Shown here piece by piece: positions 40,263-50,261 of a stretch of 64,000 nucleotides of DNA. Position 1 is the first letter of the stretch. Every line of letters begins with the position of its first letter. Position numbers and translations under genes: made by a program. Source of the DNA: Altibacter sp. (GTDB lineage: Bacteria; Bacteroidota; Bacteroidia; Flavobacteriales; Flavobacteriaceae); contig NZ_JAIOHK010000031.1 of the NCBI RefSeq assembly GCF_019913785.1, positions 1-64,000 of the forward strand, given 5' to 3'. The notes under the pieces were generated by a model. It was not told the DNA's origin. It worked only from the letters and a program-made list of their open reading frames with translations, and ran no database searches.

Positions 40263-40792
40263 TATAAGACGTTTTGTTGTTGCAGTATGGCAACACTTTG
40301 AAGCAAATCATTCATCGCCTTGGTCATGGATCGAACAGAGATCGTTGCGCCACTGATGGGTATGATATCCTGATTGTATTTCAGTTCCTTCGAACGCGTT
40401 GTAACACCTTCAAATTGTTGTAACCATCGTCTGCTACTAATCTCACCTCCGTATTCCTCACGGTAGACCAATACTTTACTTTTGGTGATGATAAGGTCTT
40501 TGTCGAACAATACCAAATAATCGAAGGTGGCAGTTTTACTGGGTGCATTCCCAATATAGGCATAGCCCAAAAAAGTTCCTTTGGAGGTAATCTTGATGAG
40601 ATTTCCATCGCTAAATTCAGATAGTGTTTTAGCATTTAATTCTTTCGAAATAAGAATTGTTTCTTTTTCAAAATGATCGGTGCCGTAAAACGCAGCAATT
40701 ACTTTATCCGCCTTTTTTACAATGTTGGAGGGAATTGTAAAGGCCGAAGCTAAAACTCCGATTACTAAAAGGATACTAATTTTGCGAATCAT
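40262..40792 (-). CDS. FMN-binding domain (NqrC/RnfG-like) protein
   Basis: Signal peptide; flavinylation-type motif DIIPISGATISVRSM. Confidence 0.78.
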   Translation of the reverse strand: MIRKISILLVIGVLASAFTIPSNIVKKADKVIAAFYGTDHFEKETILISKELNAKTLSEFSDGNLIKITSKGTFLGYAYIGNAPSKTATFDYLVLFDKDLIITKSKVLVYREEYGGEISSRRWLQQFEGVTTRSKELKYNQDIIPISGATISVRSMTKAMNDLLQSVAILQQQNVL

Positions 40793-40893
40793 ATTGCAAA
40801 GGTATTTATTTGGGTTGGTTCTTCATGAAAAAATACCCAAAACCTCTTGCGATTCCACAAGAGGTCTTGTGGCTAACTAACACTTATGGTTTC

Positions 40894-42069
40894 TTAAAAC
40901 CATACTCCTATTCCAAAATTGAGTTGGTCATCGACATTACCGCCTTCAACTTTGTTATCTTTAAATTGATAATCTCCTTTTATTACAACGCCAGGTGCTA
41001 TATGATAGCTCAGGCCGGTGGTGATGTCGGTTCTGTTATAGGCATCATTGGCTACTAGATTGCCATCGGTATTGGCATGGGTATCGTAATTCTCATAACG
41101 CGCGAAGGCGAATAATTTTTGCTTTGCTGAAAGCGGTAAGATATTATAGGCAACTTCCCCGTAATACCCCATTAGCGCGCTTCCCAAATCTTTTCCGGTC
41201 AATGCGTTGTACGCCTCTGTGTCATTCAAGGCAGCATAGATAAACTCGGCTCTTGCTGTAAATTTCTTAAAGGCATAACGCGCATCGAAACCTACCATGG
41301 AGATCCCGATTACGGCGCCGTCTAATGCCTCTATCTCATCTTCTGCCTGTGTCTTACCAAAATACCCCGCCAATCCGAAGCGAAAACCCGGAATTCCGTA
41401 ATAGTCAACCTTGGTAGAAAGCGTAGGTGTATCAACTGTAGATTGAATCCCTTTTTGACGTCCCCCACGTAGCCCACTAGAACCACTTAATTTTCCAACA
41501 GCACCACCTTCGCCGTCGGAAACGGTCGATTTAAAACCATTGAAGATATAGGCTTGATATCCCAAAGAAAGGTCGGGAAACCGTCCGGTAACCCCTACCC
41601 CAATTTCTCTCCATGTAGTAGGAACGATACTATTTGCGACCGCAGGTCGCTCTGTACCGTTAAAAGTGGTTGGTTCGTGGTATTCATTGATAATCCCCAT
41701 AGGCACCAACATCAACCCTCCTCGAAGGCTCACATTATCACTTACAGCATAATTTACAAAGGCTTGTTCTACGAACACCTCTTCTACATGTTCAATTTCA
41801 ATTTCTGAAACAAACTGAGTTCGTTCATTGAATTTATACCCTAAAAGCAGCACTAAGCGTTGTACGTCTAACTCGCCGTTATCTCCTTCGGGTTGGTTGT
41901 AAGTAATTTCGCCATAGGCACCTATGGTCACTGCATTACCGGTACTATTAGAAAGAATTTTTTGAGCTGAATTTTGTTGTTGTGAACTTGAAGAAATGGA
42001 GTCCTTGGCTGTCTGTGCAAAGGAAAAAGTTGCAAATAACAAGGCAGAAATAATTGATAGTTTTTTCAT
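40894..42069 (-). CDS. Porin (phosphate-selective porin O/P-like beta-barrel)
   Basis: Signal peptide MKKLSIISALLFATFSFAQ; alternating beta strands; C-terminal aromatic DDQLNFGIGVWF. Confidence 0.8.
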   Translation of the reverse strand: MKKLSIISALLFATFSFAQTAKDSISSSSQQQNSAQKILSNSTGNAVTIGAYGEITYNQPEGDNGELDVQRLVLLLGYKFNERTQFVSEIEIEHVEEVFVEQAFVNYAVSDNVSLRGGLMLVPMGIINEYHEPTTFNGTERPAVANSIVPTTWREIGVGVTGRFPDLSLGYQAYIFNGFKSTVSDGEGGAVGKLSGSSGLRGGRQKGIQSTVDTPTLSTKVDYYGIPGFRFGLAGYFGKTQAEDEIEALDGAVIGISMVGFDARYAFKKFTARAEFIYAALNDTEAYNALTGKDLGSALMGYYGEVAYNILPLSAKQKLFAFARYENYDTHANTDGNLVANDAYNRTDITTGLSYHIAPGVVIKGDYQFKDNKVEGGNVDDQLNFGIGVWF

Positions 42070-42194
42070 GTATTTTTATTTAGACTGAATATAAATAGTT
42101 GATTAATTCGGCGTCAAAAGTAATACTGAAAACAGATTCTGACAAGTTTATTTAGAACAATTTCAAATAAAATTAATATCTTTCTGAAGCACAA

Positions 42195-42255
42195 TTATTT
42201 AGAAGACATATTTAGCTGTCCTTTATATTGAAGTCGAGGTACCGTGTCCCATTTG
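42195..42255 (-). repeat. Duplicated 3' tail of the haem-binding gene (copy 1, fragment)
   Basis: TTAGAAGACATATTTAGCTGTCCTTTATATTGAAGTCG (42199-42236) identical over 38 nt to 44221-44258; similarity with scattered mismatches to ~42255; minus-strand reading W-D-T-V-P-R-L-Q-Y-K-G-Q-L-N-M-S-S-K-stop. Confidence 0.9.
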
Positions 42256-42666
42256 ATGGGACATGTACTAAATTTGTGGCATACTCACTTTGGGAGTCCA
42301 TAAATGAATGAAGGAGGGTTTGCTGAATATGTAAATGGCTCAAACGGTCATACTTGTGGAGATTATATTAATGATACTCCTGCAGCTCCTGGATTATATA
42401 TTGGGCCATATGGATTTAATGTAGATGAAGATTGTAATTATGATCCACAATATTTTCCTGTAAATCCACCATTAGATCCACTTGGAATGGAATATAATCC
42501 TGACACCTACAACTATATGAGTTTTTCAAATTTCTCTTGTATGGGTAATTTTACATATGGACAATCCAAATTAATGAAAGGAGCAATATTATTCTTACCT
42601 CATTTTAGTACTATAAAATTAACTGATTTTAATTATAAATCATTAGATAGATTATTCAGTGGATAG
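42250..42666 (+). pseudogene. Truncated M43 (pappalysin)-family metalloprotease C-terminal fragment
   Basis: In-frame from 42250: HLMGHVLNLWHTHFGSP*MNEGGFAEYVNGSNGHTCGDYINDTPAAPG...YNYMSFSNFSCMGNFTYGQSKLMKGAI; resembles HExxHxxGxxH...GD..xDTPA...NYMxY. TAA at 42301; no upstream portion. Confidence 0.75.
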
Positions 42667-42774
42667 TTGCGGTCGTACATATACCTCTTTACAGTACTGA
42701 TCCAATTTAATAGAAAAAATGTATAACTTTAGCATACAGTGTTTTTAGCGTTGTATGTTATTAAAAGTAAGATT

Positions 42775-44220
42775 ATGAAACAAATTATACTTATTTTTTG
42801 TTTTTTGTTTCTGAAATATGGTTTCGCCCAATACACTCAAATTCCCGATACTAATTTTGAGCAGGCTTTGATTGATTTAGGGATAGATAATGATGGGTTG
42901 AACGGACAGTTTTTAACGGCTAACGCCATTGGGATTACTACTCTAAACGTAGATGAAAAGAACATTTCCGATCTAACAGGAATTGAAGCTTTCATAGATT
43001 TGGAACAACTTTTTGCAGCTAGCAATAATTTAGAGAGTATAGATTTGTCATTAGTGCCTATTGACTTATTCACGCTAGATTTATTCAATAACAATTTATC
43101 AGAAATCGATTTAAGTTATGTTCCTCAAATAGTCAACTTATATCTTGGGAGTAATAATTTTACTAGTATCGACGCTTCAAATTTGTCCAATCTATTTATT
43201 TTTCATCTTTCTAATCAAAATATTACCAATTTGAATTTAACAAATTGTACAAATTTATTCTCTTTGGGATGTGTTGAAACATCACTCCAATATATAGACC
43301 TTACAACGTGTAGTAATTTGGCTTATCTTACGGCACATAGTTCTCAACTAACTTCTCTGGATTTATCAGGCAATCAAGAAATAGAAGAAATTCATTGCTA
43401 TAATAATCCTTTAACCAGTATCAATCTTCCAAATAATCCAAATTTGGAATATTTGGGAATTGGCGACACATTGCTTACTTCTTTGGATTTAACAAATTGT
43501 CCTGGATTGATTGATCTAAGGTATGCAAATATGTTATTTACTCAGCTGGATCTTAGTAATAATGGTAATCTGGAGGTATTATTGGGACCAAATTCACAGC
43601 TTACATCTTTAGATACGTCGCAAAACCCTAGTTTAAGAAATATATGGTTGGCAAACAATAACATTGGCGGATCGTTGAATTTTAATAATAATCCCCTATT
43701 AGTGGACGCCATATTGGATCGAAATGTATTTGAAGAAGCTGATTTTTCACAAAACCCATTGCTTGAACATGTAGCAATTGATGATAATCCGAATTTACAG
43801 TTTGTAAATATGCAAAATGGGTTTAACGAAGATTTAATTGTTTTTGTAGCAATTGATTGTCCGGCCTTAAGCTGTGTAGTTGTTGATGATCCTTTGGCGG
43901 CTAATGATAATATGTATGTAGACCCTCATACCACGCTTGTTGGGAATATAGAAGATTGTGACAATCTCTCAATAGGTGAGAATGAACTCCAAAACCTTTT
44001 TAGCATCTACCCAAATCCTGTGAAAGATGTACTTACTATTAAAAGTGATTCATCTCATGAAATAACTTTTCTTACTATCTTTAATTTGTTAGGAGAAATG
44101 ATTCTTTCTAAAACTGAGAACTTCAATCAAATTGACCTCTCATCTTTAAGAAGCGGCGTTTACTTTCTAAAAGTGAATACTGATGCAGGGATTATTACTA
44201 TGAAATTGGTAAAAAATTAG
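42775..44220 (+). CDS. Secreted leucine-rich-repeat protein with T9SS type A sorting domain
   Basis: Signal peptide MKQIILIFCFLFLKYGFAQ; repeated LxxLxLxxNxxL units; C-terminal FSIYPNPVKDVLTIKSD...LSSLRSGVYFLKVNTDAGIITMKLVKN. Confidence 0.9.
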   Translation: MKQIILIFCFLFLKYGFAQYTQIPDTNFEQALIDLGIDNDGLNGQFLTANAIGITTLNVDEKNISDLTGIEAFIDLEQLFAASNNLESIDLSLVPIDLFTLDLFNNNLSEIDLSYVPQIVNLYLGSNNFTSIDASNLSNLFIFHLSNQNITNLNLTNCTNLFSLGCVETSLQYIDLTTCSNLAYLTAHSSQLTSLDLSGNQEIEEIHCYNNPLTSINLPNNPNLEYLGIGDTLLTSLDLTNCPGLIDLRYANMLFTQLDLSNNGNLEVLLGPNSQLTSLDTSQNPSLRNIWLANNNIGGSLNFNNNPLLVDAILDRNVFEEADFSQNPLLEHVAIDDNPNLQFVNMQNGFNEDLIVFVAIDCPALSCVVVDDPLAANDNMYVDPHTTLVGNIEDCDNLSIGENELQNLFSIYPNPVKDVLTIKSDSSHEITFLTIFNLLGEMILSKTENFNQIDLSSLRSGVYFLKVNTDAGIITMKLVKN

Positions 44221-44693
44221 TTAGAAGACATATTTAGCTGTCCTTTATATTGAAGTCGGGCAACCGTGGCCCATTGTAGGAGCAGCACCTTATCATCCTC
44301 GGCTAGATCTCCGTGAATCCAGGTATACGAATCCAATGGCATGTTTCCTTTCTTAACCTCTTCGATTAATTCTTCTAATTTATGGTCCTTCTTTTTAATC
44401 GAATAACTCTCCCATTTAGACACATTAAATTTGCCGCCCGCGTGTTTGATATGATCGGCCAACCAATATGAAAAGGGTGCAATTTCAGCATACCAAGGAT
44501 ATTGGGTTTGATCACTGTGACAATCATAACAATTCTCCTTTAATATGGAGGCCACATGTACCGAAGGCTTTGTTTCATTTTCAAAGGCCATGACTGTTTC
44601 ATAGCCCGCGTTGTTCTTTTCGGGTCGGATGAACTGCATTACCACTAGTGCTAAAAGACCCAGTAGTAATATAAATTTGATTATTTTTTTCAT
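44217..44693 (-). CDS. Haem-binding domain protein (single CxxCH)
   Basis: TM anchor; VASILKENCYDCHSDQTQYPWYAEIAPFSYWLADHIKHAGGKFNVSKW. Confidence 0.85.
   Translation of the reverse strand: MKKIIKFILLLGLLALVVMQFIRPEKNNAGYETVMAFENETKPSVHVASILKENCYDCHSDQTQYPWYAEIAPFSYWLADHIKHAGGKFNVSKWESYSIKKKDHKLEELIEEVKKGNMPLDSYTWIHGDLAEDDKVLLLQWATVARLQYKGQLNMSSN
44221..44277 (-). repeat. Intact copy (copy 2) of the duplicated haem-binding gene tail
   Basis: Identical over 38 nt to 42199-42236. Confidence 0.9.
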
Positions 44694-44696
44694 AGG

Positions 44697-46238
44697 TTAC
44701 TTTTTTAGGGATTTCAGATATAAAATTACCGCTTTTCTAATATCATACGCCGCTTCTTCTTTGGTAGGCTCATATACTTTTAAGATTCCTTCATTCTCCT
44801 GTGTTAAAAATGGGATATCGTATCCCTTCAGTAAAAAATCACTAAATGCCACGGTGTAGGTTTGTGATGCATCAATTGGAATTCCATCAATTAACCAACG
44901 ACCTCGCGATCCTTCCCTAATATTAAATCGTTGCAAATAAGCCCCTGTTCCACTGCTTGCCTTTCCAAAATCCAATACTCTTATCAATAAGTCACCGGTA
45001 ATATCGGCATGTACCACCGTACCTCCAAAAGGGAGTACTCGAAAGATATCGAGACTCGTGACTTCACCTTCCAACATATCATCCAAACGAATGGACCCGC
45101 CGTTTACTACGGCAGCAACTACATTTTTATCAAATGAAAGTGCCATGGCGTGGGTAATGATATCGCCAAGATTGGTTTGTATTCCTCTGTTCGCACTATC
45201 AGTTCCATCCAAAGGCGGATCTGCATAATAAATCACCTCATTGGGATCGGAAATCACCTCTTCAATCTTGCTTGCCAAAATCGAATTCCATCGTTTCACA
45301 ATGGCATCGATCTCAGGCTGAGAAGCAATTCGCTCGTCAATAGGCATTAGGTGAGAATCTATCGCCAACTCCTTTGTAAGCGTATTATATGTAAGGGTAT
45401 GAATATAAATAGTCTTCGCATTGGCATCGGCTTTTGCAATCACACCTTGCTCCGTAGGGATCAACATACTGTTGTGTTCATGCCCCCCCATGATGAGTTG
45501 AAGACCGGGTAATCGCTTTGCCAACTCCTTGTCTTCCGATACTTTAATATGAGTTAGCCCTATGACCACATCGGTGTTCAATTCCAGCAGATTGTAAGCT
45601 CTGGTGGCCTCAATATATATATCCCCATAGTGCACAAAATCCTGAGGATTTGAGGGTAAGGTAACACTAAAAAAACCGAGGTTTATCTGGGTTCCATCTG
45701 CATCTTCCAGAGATATGGTATACGTATCGGGTATATAAATATGTCCCTTATTATTCTGAATTGTAAACGGCACGATATCTTCTTCCACAACCCGCCTCAC
45801 ATTGGCCGAAGTCCATGGAAACTTCGATTCGTCCAATCTTTTTTGAAGCGCCTCTTCCCCAATATCAAATTCGTGATTCCCGAAAGTGACCAAGTCAAAA
45901 TTCATGGCGTTCATCACCTCGATCATTTGACGTCCTGCTATTCGCTCTCCTTGATATTTTATAGTACCCAATAAGGACGGATTTAAAAAATCACCTGCCA
46001 TAAAAAGCAGGGTGTTCGGATTCTCTTTTGCAATAGAATCTCGCACATGAGCCACCCGTGCCATCCCGCCATATTTACCACCACTTAAGGGGGCTATTTC
46101 ATAAACATCGTTTAATTGAATTAGTTTAAGCGTGATAATACCATCCTCCTTGTTGGGGTTTTCTACAACAGCTTGTTTGGGTTTACAACCTGTTATAAAA
46201 AGGACAATTAGCAATGTAAGTTGAAGTATTCGTTTCAT
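44697..46238 (-). CDS. Bifunctional metallophosphatase/5'-nucleotidase (UshA-like) lipoprotein
   Basis: Lipobox LFITGCKP; LIQLNDVYEIAPL, FMAGDFLNPS, TFGNHEFDIGEEAL, GLTHIKVSEDKELAKRLPGLQLIMGGHEH, VVNGGSIRLDDMLEGEVT. Confidence 0.9.
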   Translation of the reverse strand: MKRILQLTLLIVLFITGCKPKQAVVENPNKEDGIITLKLIQLNDVYEIAPLSGGKYGGMARVAHVRDSIAKENPNTLLFMAGDFLNPSLLGTIKYQGERIAGRQMIEVMNAMNFDLVTFGNHEFDIGEEALQKRLDESKFPWTSANVRRVVEEDIVPFTIQNNKGHIYIPDTYTISLEDADGTQINLGFFSVTLPSNPQDFVHYGDIYIEATRAYNLLELNTDVVIGLTHIKVSEDKELAKRLPGLQLIMGGHEHNSMLIPTEQGVIAKADANAKTIYIHTLTYNTLTKELAIDSHLMPIDERIASQPEIDAIVKRWNSILASKIEEVISDPNEVIYYADPPLDGTDSANRGIQTNLGDIITHAMALSFDKNVVAAVVNGGSIRLDDMLEGEVTSLDIFRVLPFGGTVVHADITGDLLIRVLDFGKASSGTGAYLQRFNIREGSRGRWLIDGIPIDASQTYTVAFSDFLLKGYDIPFLTQENEGILKVYEPTKEEAAYDIRKAVILYLKSLKK

Positions 46239-46239
46239 A

Positions 46240-47103
46240 TTAATGGTATTTGGTAAATATTTTTGTAGCCTCATTATGGGCACTTTCAAATGACATGGAG
46301 TTGATATTACTTGCTACTTTCTCGGCAGTAAAATAACTCAGCATTTTTTCGGTGGGCATGTTCCCCGTGAGTTCATCCTTTGCCATGGGACATCCTCCAA
46401 ATCCTTGAATAGCGCCATCAAACCTTCTGCAACCCGCCTTGAAGGCTGCATCTATTTTTTCATGCCAGGCAGTTGGGGTTGTATGTAAATGTGCCCCAAA
46501 TTCGATATGTGGATACTTCGGAATTAAATTCGAAAATAAATACGTAATTATTTCGGGTGTTGAAGTGCCAACCGTATCACTTAATGACAGGATCTTAACA
46601 CCCATGTCCGAAAGCGTTTCGGTCCATTCGCCCACAATATTGACATTCCAAGGGTCGCCATAGGGATTCCCGAATCCCATGGACAAATAAGCCACCACCT
46701 CTTTACTATTTTTTTCAGCTAGGTGTAAAATCTCATGAAGCACCTCTATTGACTGTGCAATCGTTTTATGAGTATTTCGCATCTGAAAGTTTTCAGAAAT
46801 TGAAAAAGGATATCCCAAATAATGAATTTCGGGGTGTACAACCGCCTCCTCTGTTCCTCGTACATTTGCCACAATGGCCAATAATTTACTTTCGGTGGCA
46901 GACAAATCCAACTGAGACAACACTTTTGCTGTATCCTGCATTTGTGGAATGGCCTTGGGAGACACAAAGCTACCAAAGTCAATCGTGTCAAAACCACAGC
47001 GCAATAGTGCCTGTATGTATTGTACTTTTTCTCCGGTAGGAATCCAATCCTTAATGCCTTGCATGGCATCTCTGGGACATTCTATCAGTTTTACTTTTTG
47101 CAT
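46240..47103 (-). CDS. Hydroxymethylglutaryl-CoA lyase
   Basis: VKLIECPRDAMQGIKDWIPTGEKVQYIQALLRCGFDTIDFGSFVSPKAIPQMQDT; GCRRFDGAIQGFGGCPMAKDELTGNMPTE. Confidence 0.92.
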   Translation of the reverse strand: MQKVKLIECPRDAMQGIKDWIPTGEKVQYIQALLRCGFDTIDFGSFVSPKAIPQMQDTAKVLSQLDLSATESKLLAIVANVRGTEEAVVHPEIHYLGYPFSISENFQMRNTHKTIAQSIEVLHEILHLAEKNSKEVVAYLSMGFGNPYGDPWNVNIVGEWTETLSDMGVKILSLSDTVGTSTPEIITYLFSNLIPKYPHIEFGAHLHTTPTAWHEKIDAAFKAGCRRFDGAIQGFGGCPMAKDELTGNMPTEKMLSYFTAEKVASNINSMSFESAHNEATKIFTKYH

Positions 47104-47212
47104 TAGCGTAAAGATAGTATTTCTCTGTTTACTTCTGAAAGCTTTTTAAGGCTTCTAAATCGCTCTTTTTATCCATAGATCCCCAAACATTGCGTACGGT
47201 ATAGTGCCGCCT

Positions 47213-47827
47213 TTAGGGAATTAAGATATACACGGCGATGCCCACAAAGACCAAAATCTGAAGCCATTTTAAAACAACACCCACCGATTTACGGGTCTTC
47301 AAATAATTAGAAATACTGCCCGCCAACAAGGCAATGGAACTGAAGGTTATAAAAGAAACCACCATGAATGTCCCACCGAGAATATAAAATTGAAGTATCG
47401 TATTTCCATTGGGATCCCATAAAAAAGCAGGGAAAAAAGCGAGAAAAAAGATGAGTACCTTCGGATTTACCAAATTCATGATCACACCGATTTTGTACAA
47501 TTCCCAATATGTTTTTTTATGGGTATTGCCCCCTATTGAAATCGTGGCGTCGCTTCTAAAAACGCTATAAGCCAGATATAATAAATACAAGGCCCCCAGT
47601 ACTTTTAAGGCGTAAAACAAGCCGTCTGAAGCGGCAATTAACGCAGACAGTCCGAAAGCCAAGAGCGTGGTGTGCACAATACAACCGCTTATCAATCCTG
47701 CGGTAGTGGCAATCCCACTTCTACTCCCGTTTGCTAAGGATTGGGTAAGGACATAAATATTATCGGGGCCGGGAGATAGCGCCAATGCCAAAGTTGCTGC
47801 CATGAATAAGTAAAGACTTTCGAGCAT
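47213..47827 (-). CDS. LysE family translocator
   Basis: AATLALALSPGPDNIYVLTQSLANGSRSGIATTAGLISGCIVH. Confidence 0.92.
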   Translation of the reverse strand: MLESLYLFMAATLALALSPGPDNIYVLTQSLANGSRSGIATTAGLISGCIVHTTLLAFGLSALIAASDGLFYALKVLGALYLLYLAYSVFRSDATISIGGNTHKKTYWELYKIGVIMNLVNPKVLIFFLAFFPAFLWDPNGNTILQFYILGGTFMVVSFITFSSIALLAGSISNYLKTRKSVGVVLKWLQILVFVGIAVYILIP

Positions 47828-47829
47828 TC

Positions 47830-48858
47830 TTATTCCTTTTTCAACAGTGCCTTATTAATATTTTTTATAAGTTTCGGGCCTTCATAAATAAACCCTGTGT
47901 ATAATTGTACCAAACTCGCTCCTGCGTGCAATTTTTCCAAAGCATCCTCAGGACTGTGAATGCCACCTACCCCAATAATAGGAAAGGCATGGTTACTTTT
48001 TTCAGAAAGAAACCCAATTATTTCGGTGGCGCGATTTGTTAACGGTTTACCGCTTAGCCCCCCCATTTCATCTCTATTTTCAGAAACAAGGCCGTCTCGA
48101 GTGATGGTGGTATTAGTAGCTATTACACCGTCAATTTTTGTTTCTGAAACAATTTCTATAATATCTAGTAATTGCTCATTGGTCAAATCGGGAGCAATTT
48201 TTAAAAGAATGGGCTTCCTTTTTAATTTCTCGGCGTTTTTATTCTGAAGTGTTTGTAGCAATTTGGTAAGTGGTTCCTTATCCTGAAGCGCTCGCAGGTT
48301 GGGAGTATTGGGGGAACTCACATTAACCACAAAATAGTCCACATGGTCAAATAGCGCTTCAAAGCAGATGAGATAGTCGTTCACCGCGGCTTCGTTGGGC
48401 GTAGCTTTGTTCTTGCCAATATTGCCCCCTATAAGCACATGCCCTCTTCCTTTTGTATTTTTTTTCAAACGTGCAACGGCTTCAACAACGCCGCCGTTAT
48501 TAAAACCCATACGGTTTATCAAAGCCGAATCCTCCTTCAGCCGAAACAATCTTTTTTTGGGATTCCCGGCCTGTGGCTTCGGCGTCAACGTTCCTATTTC
48601 AATAAACCCGAAGCCAAAATTGGATAATTCCTTGAACAATTTCGCATCCTTGTCGAAACCTGCGGCAAGACCTACCGGATTTGGAAATTTAAGTCCGAAA
48701 AGTTCGCGTTCCAGTTTTGGATTGTTAACTTTATACAGTTTTCTGAAAAGTCCCCCAAAACCAATTTTATGTAAAAAACGAAGCATCGAAAATGTGAAGT
48801 AATGGATCTTTTCCGGGTCGAAAAGGTATAGGATAGGTCTAATTATTACTTTGTACAT
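47830..48858 (-). CDS. pyrD: Dihydroorotate dehydrogenase (quinone)
   Basis: [80 protein letters not shown]. Confidence 0.96.
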   Translation of the reverse strand: MYKVIIRPILYLFDPEKIHYFTFSMLRFLHKIGFGGLFRKLYKVNNPKLERELFGLKFPNPVGLAAGFDKDAKLFKELSNFGFGFIEIGTLTPKPQAGNPKKRLFRLKEDSALINRMGFNNGGVVEAVARLKKNTKGRGHVLIGGNIGKNKATPNEAAVNDYLICFEALFDHVDYFVVNVSSPNTPNLRALQDKEPLTKLLQTLQNKNAEKLKRKPILLKIAPDLTNEQLLDIIEIVSETKIDGVIATNTTITRDGLVSENRDEMGGLSGKPLTNRATEIIGFLSEKSNHAFPIIGVGGIHSPEDALEKLHAGASLVQLYTGFIYEGPKLIKNINKALLKKE

Positions 48859-48946
48859 ATGCTTCTGAAATCTTTTGCAAAAATAGTATTAAACTGTGTA
48901 ATTGTTATTTTGAATATGTTTTAATTTGTACCGAAATTGATTTATT

Positions 48947-50185
48947 ATGATCGAAAAACAACACCTTATAGACCGATTTGTACGCTACGTAACCGTGGAT
49001 ACCGAGAGCGATCCCGAAAGTGACACTACGCCAAGCAGTGCAAAACAATGGGATCTGGCCAATGCTTTGGTCGAAGAGTTGAAGCAAATTGGGATGCAGG
49101 AAGTCACTATTGATGAGAACGCATACATCATGGCCACCTTACCCAGTAATATAGCAGATGAAGTTCCTGTAATTGGTTTTATTTCACACTTCGACACTAC
49201 CCCCGACTTTACGGGTGCCAATGTAAAGCCGCAGATTATAGAAAATTACGACGGCAAGGACATTGTCTTAAATGAAGCCGAAGACATCGTACTATCACCC
49301 GATCTTTTTGAAGATCTATTACTCTATAAAGGTAAGACCTTAATTACCACCGATGGCACTACTTTATTGGGAGCCGATGATAAGGCAGGGATCGCCGAAA
49401 TTATTTCGGCTATGGAGTACCTTATCAATCATCCGGAAATAAAACACGGAAAAATTAGAGTAGGCTTTACGCCCGATGAAGAAATTGGCCGCGGGGCGCA
49501 TAAATTCGATGTGAAAAAATTTGGTGCCGATTGGGCTTATACCATGGATGGTAGCCAGATTGGCGAATTGGAATATGAAAATTTCAATGCGGCCGGAGCC
49601 GTTGTAACCATTAAAGGCAAGATCGTGCATCCGGGATATGCCAAGGGCAAGATGATCAATAGTATGTATATCGCGACCGAATTTATTAACTCCTTACCCC
49701 GATTGGAAACCCCGGAACATACCGAAGGTCGCCAAGGTTTCTTTCATCTCTACAGCCTTAACGGAGGTGTTGACAATACCAAATTGCAATATATTATTAG
49801 AGATCACGATAAAGGTCATTTTGAGGCGCGTAAAAAAATGATACTACAATTGGCTGAAGAACTAAACGAACAATATGAAAAGGAGATCATCACGGTTGAA
49901 ATAAAGGACCAGTATTATAATATGCGCGAAAAGATTGAACCCGTGATGCATATTGTTGATATAGCTGAAAAAGCGATGAAAATGGCCGGAATAGAACCTA
50001 TCATTAAACCCATTAGAGGAGGAACTGATGGTTCTCAATTGAGTTTTATGGGCTTACCCTGCCCAAATATTTTTGCCGGGGGCCATAATTTTCACGGTCG
50101 CTACGAATATGTCCCGGTAGAAAGTATGCAAAAAGCCATCGAAGTAATTGTAAATATTGCACAATTAGTTGCTTTAAAAAAATAG
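48947..50185 (+). CDS. pepT: Peptidase T
   Basis: [101 protein letters not shown]. Confidence 0.97.
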   Translation: MIEKQHLIDRFVRYVTVDTESDPESDTTPSSAKQWDLANALVEELKQIGMQEVTIDENAYIMATLPSNIADEVPVIGFISHFDTTPDFTGANVKPQIIENYDGKDIVLNEAEDIVLSPDLFEDLLLYKGKTLITTDGTTLLGADDKAGIAEIISAMEYLINHPEIKHGKIRVGFTPDEEIGRGAHKFDVKKFGADWAYTMDGSQIGELEYENFNAAGAVVTIKGKIVHPGYAKGKMINSMYIATEFINSLPRLETPEHTEGRQGFFHLYSLNGGVDNTKLQYIIRDHDKGHFEARKKMILQLAEELNEQYEKEIITVEIKDQYYNMREKIEPVMHIVDIAEKAMKMAGIEPIIKPIRGGTDGSQLSFMGLPCPNIFAGGHNFHGRYEYVPVESMQKAIEVIVNIAQLVALKK

Positions 50186-50209
50186 CGTTTTGCTAAAAGT
50201 ATTTGTATA

Positions 50210-50243
50210 AAAAAAGCCTTCAGATATTCTGAAGGCTTTTTTA
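50210..50243. terminator. Terminator downstream of pepT / yajC
   Basis: AAAAAAGCCTTCAGAtatTCTGAAGGCTTTTTTA. Confidence 0.85.
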
Positions 50244-50261
50244 TGCTGTTTAAAAATACAA

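Noticed and set aside
43000-43750. LRR-coding periodicity as a possible CRISPR or tandem DNA repeat
   Set aside because: Periodicity is at the protein level with degenerate codons; no conserved DNA repeats or spacers.
42199-44258. The 38-bp direct repeat as a classical transposon target-site duplication
   Set aside because: Too long for a transposase TSD, with graded divergence at one end and no transposase or terminal inverted repeats inside; duplication/recombination of a gene tail fits better.
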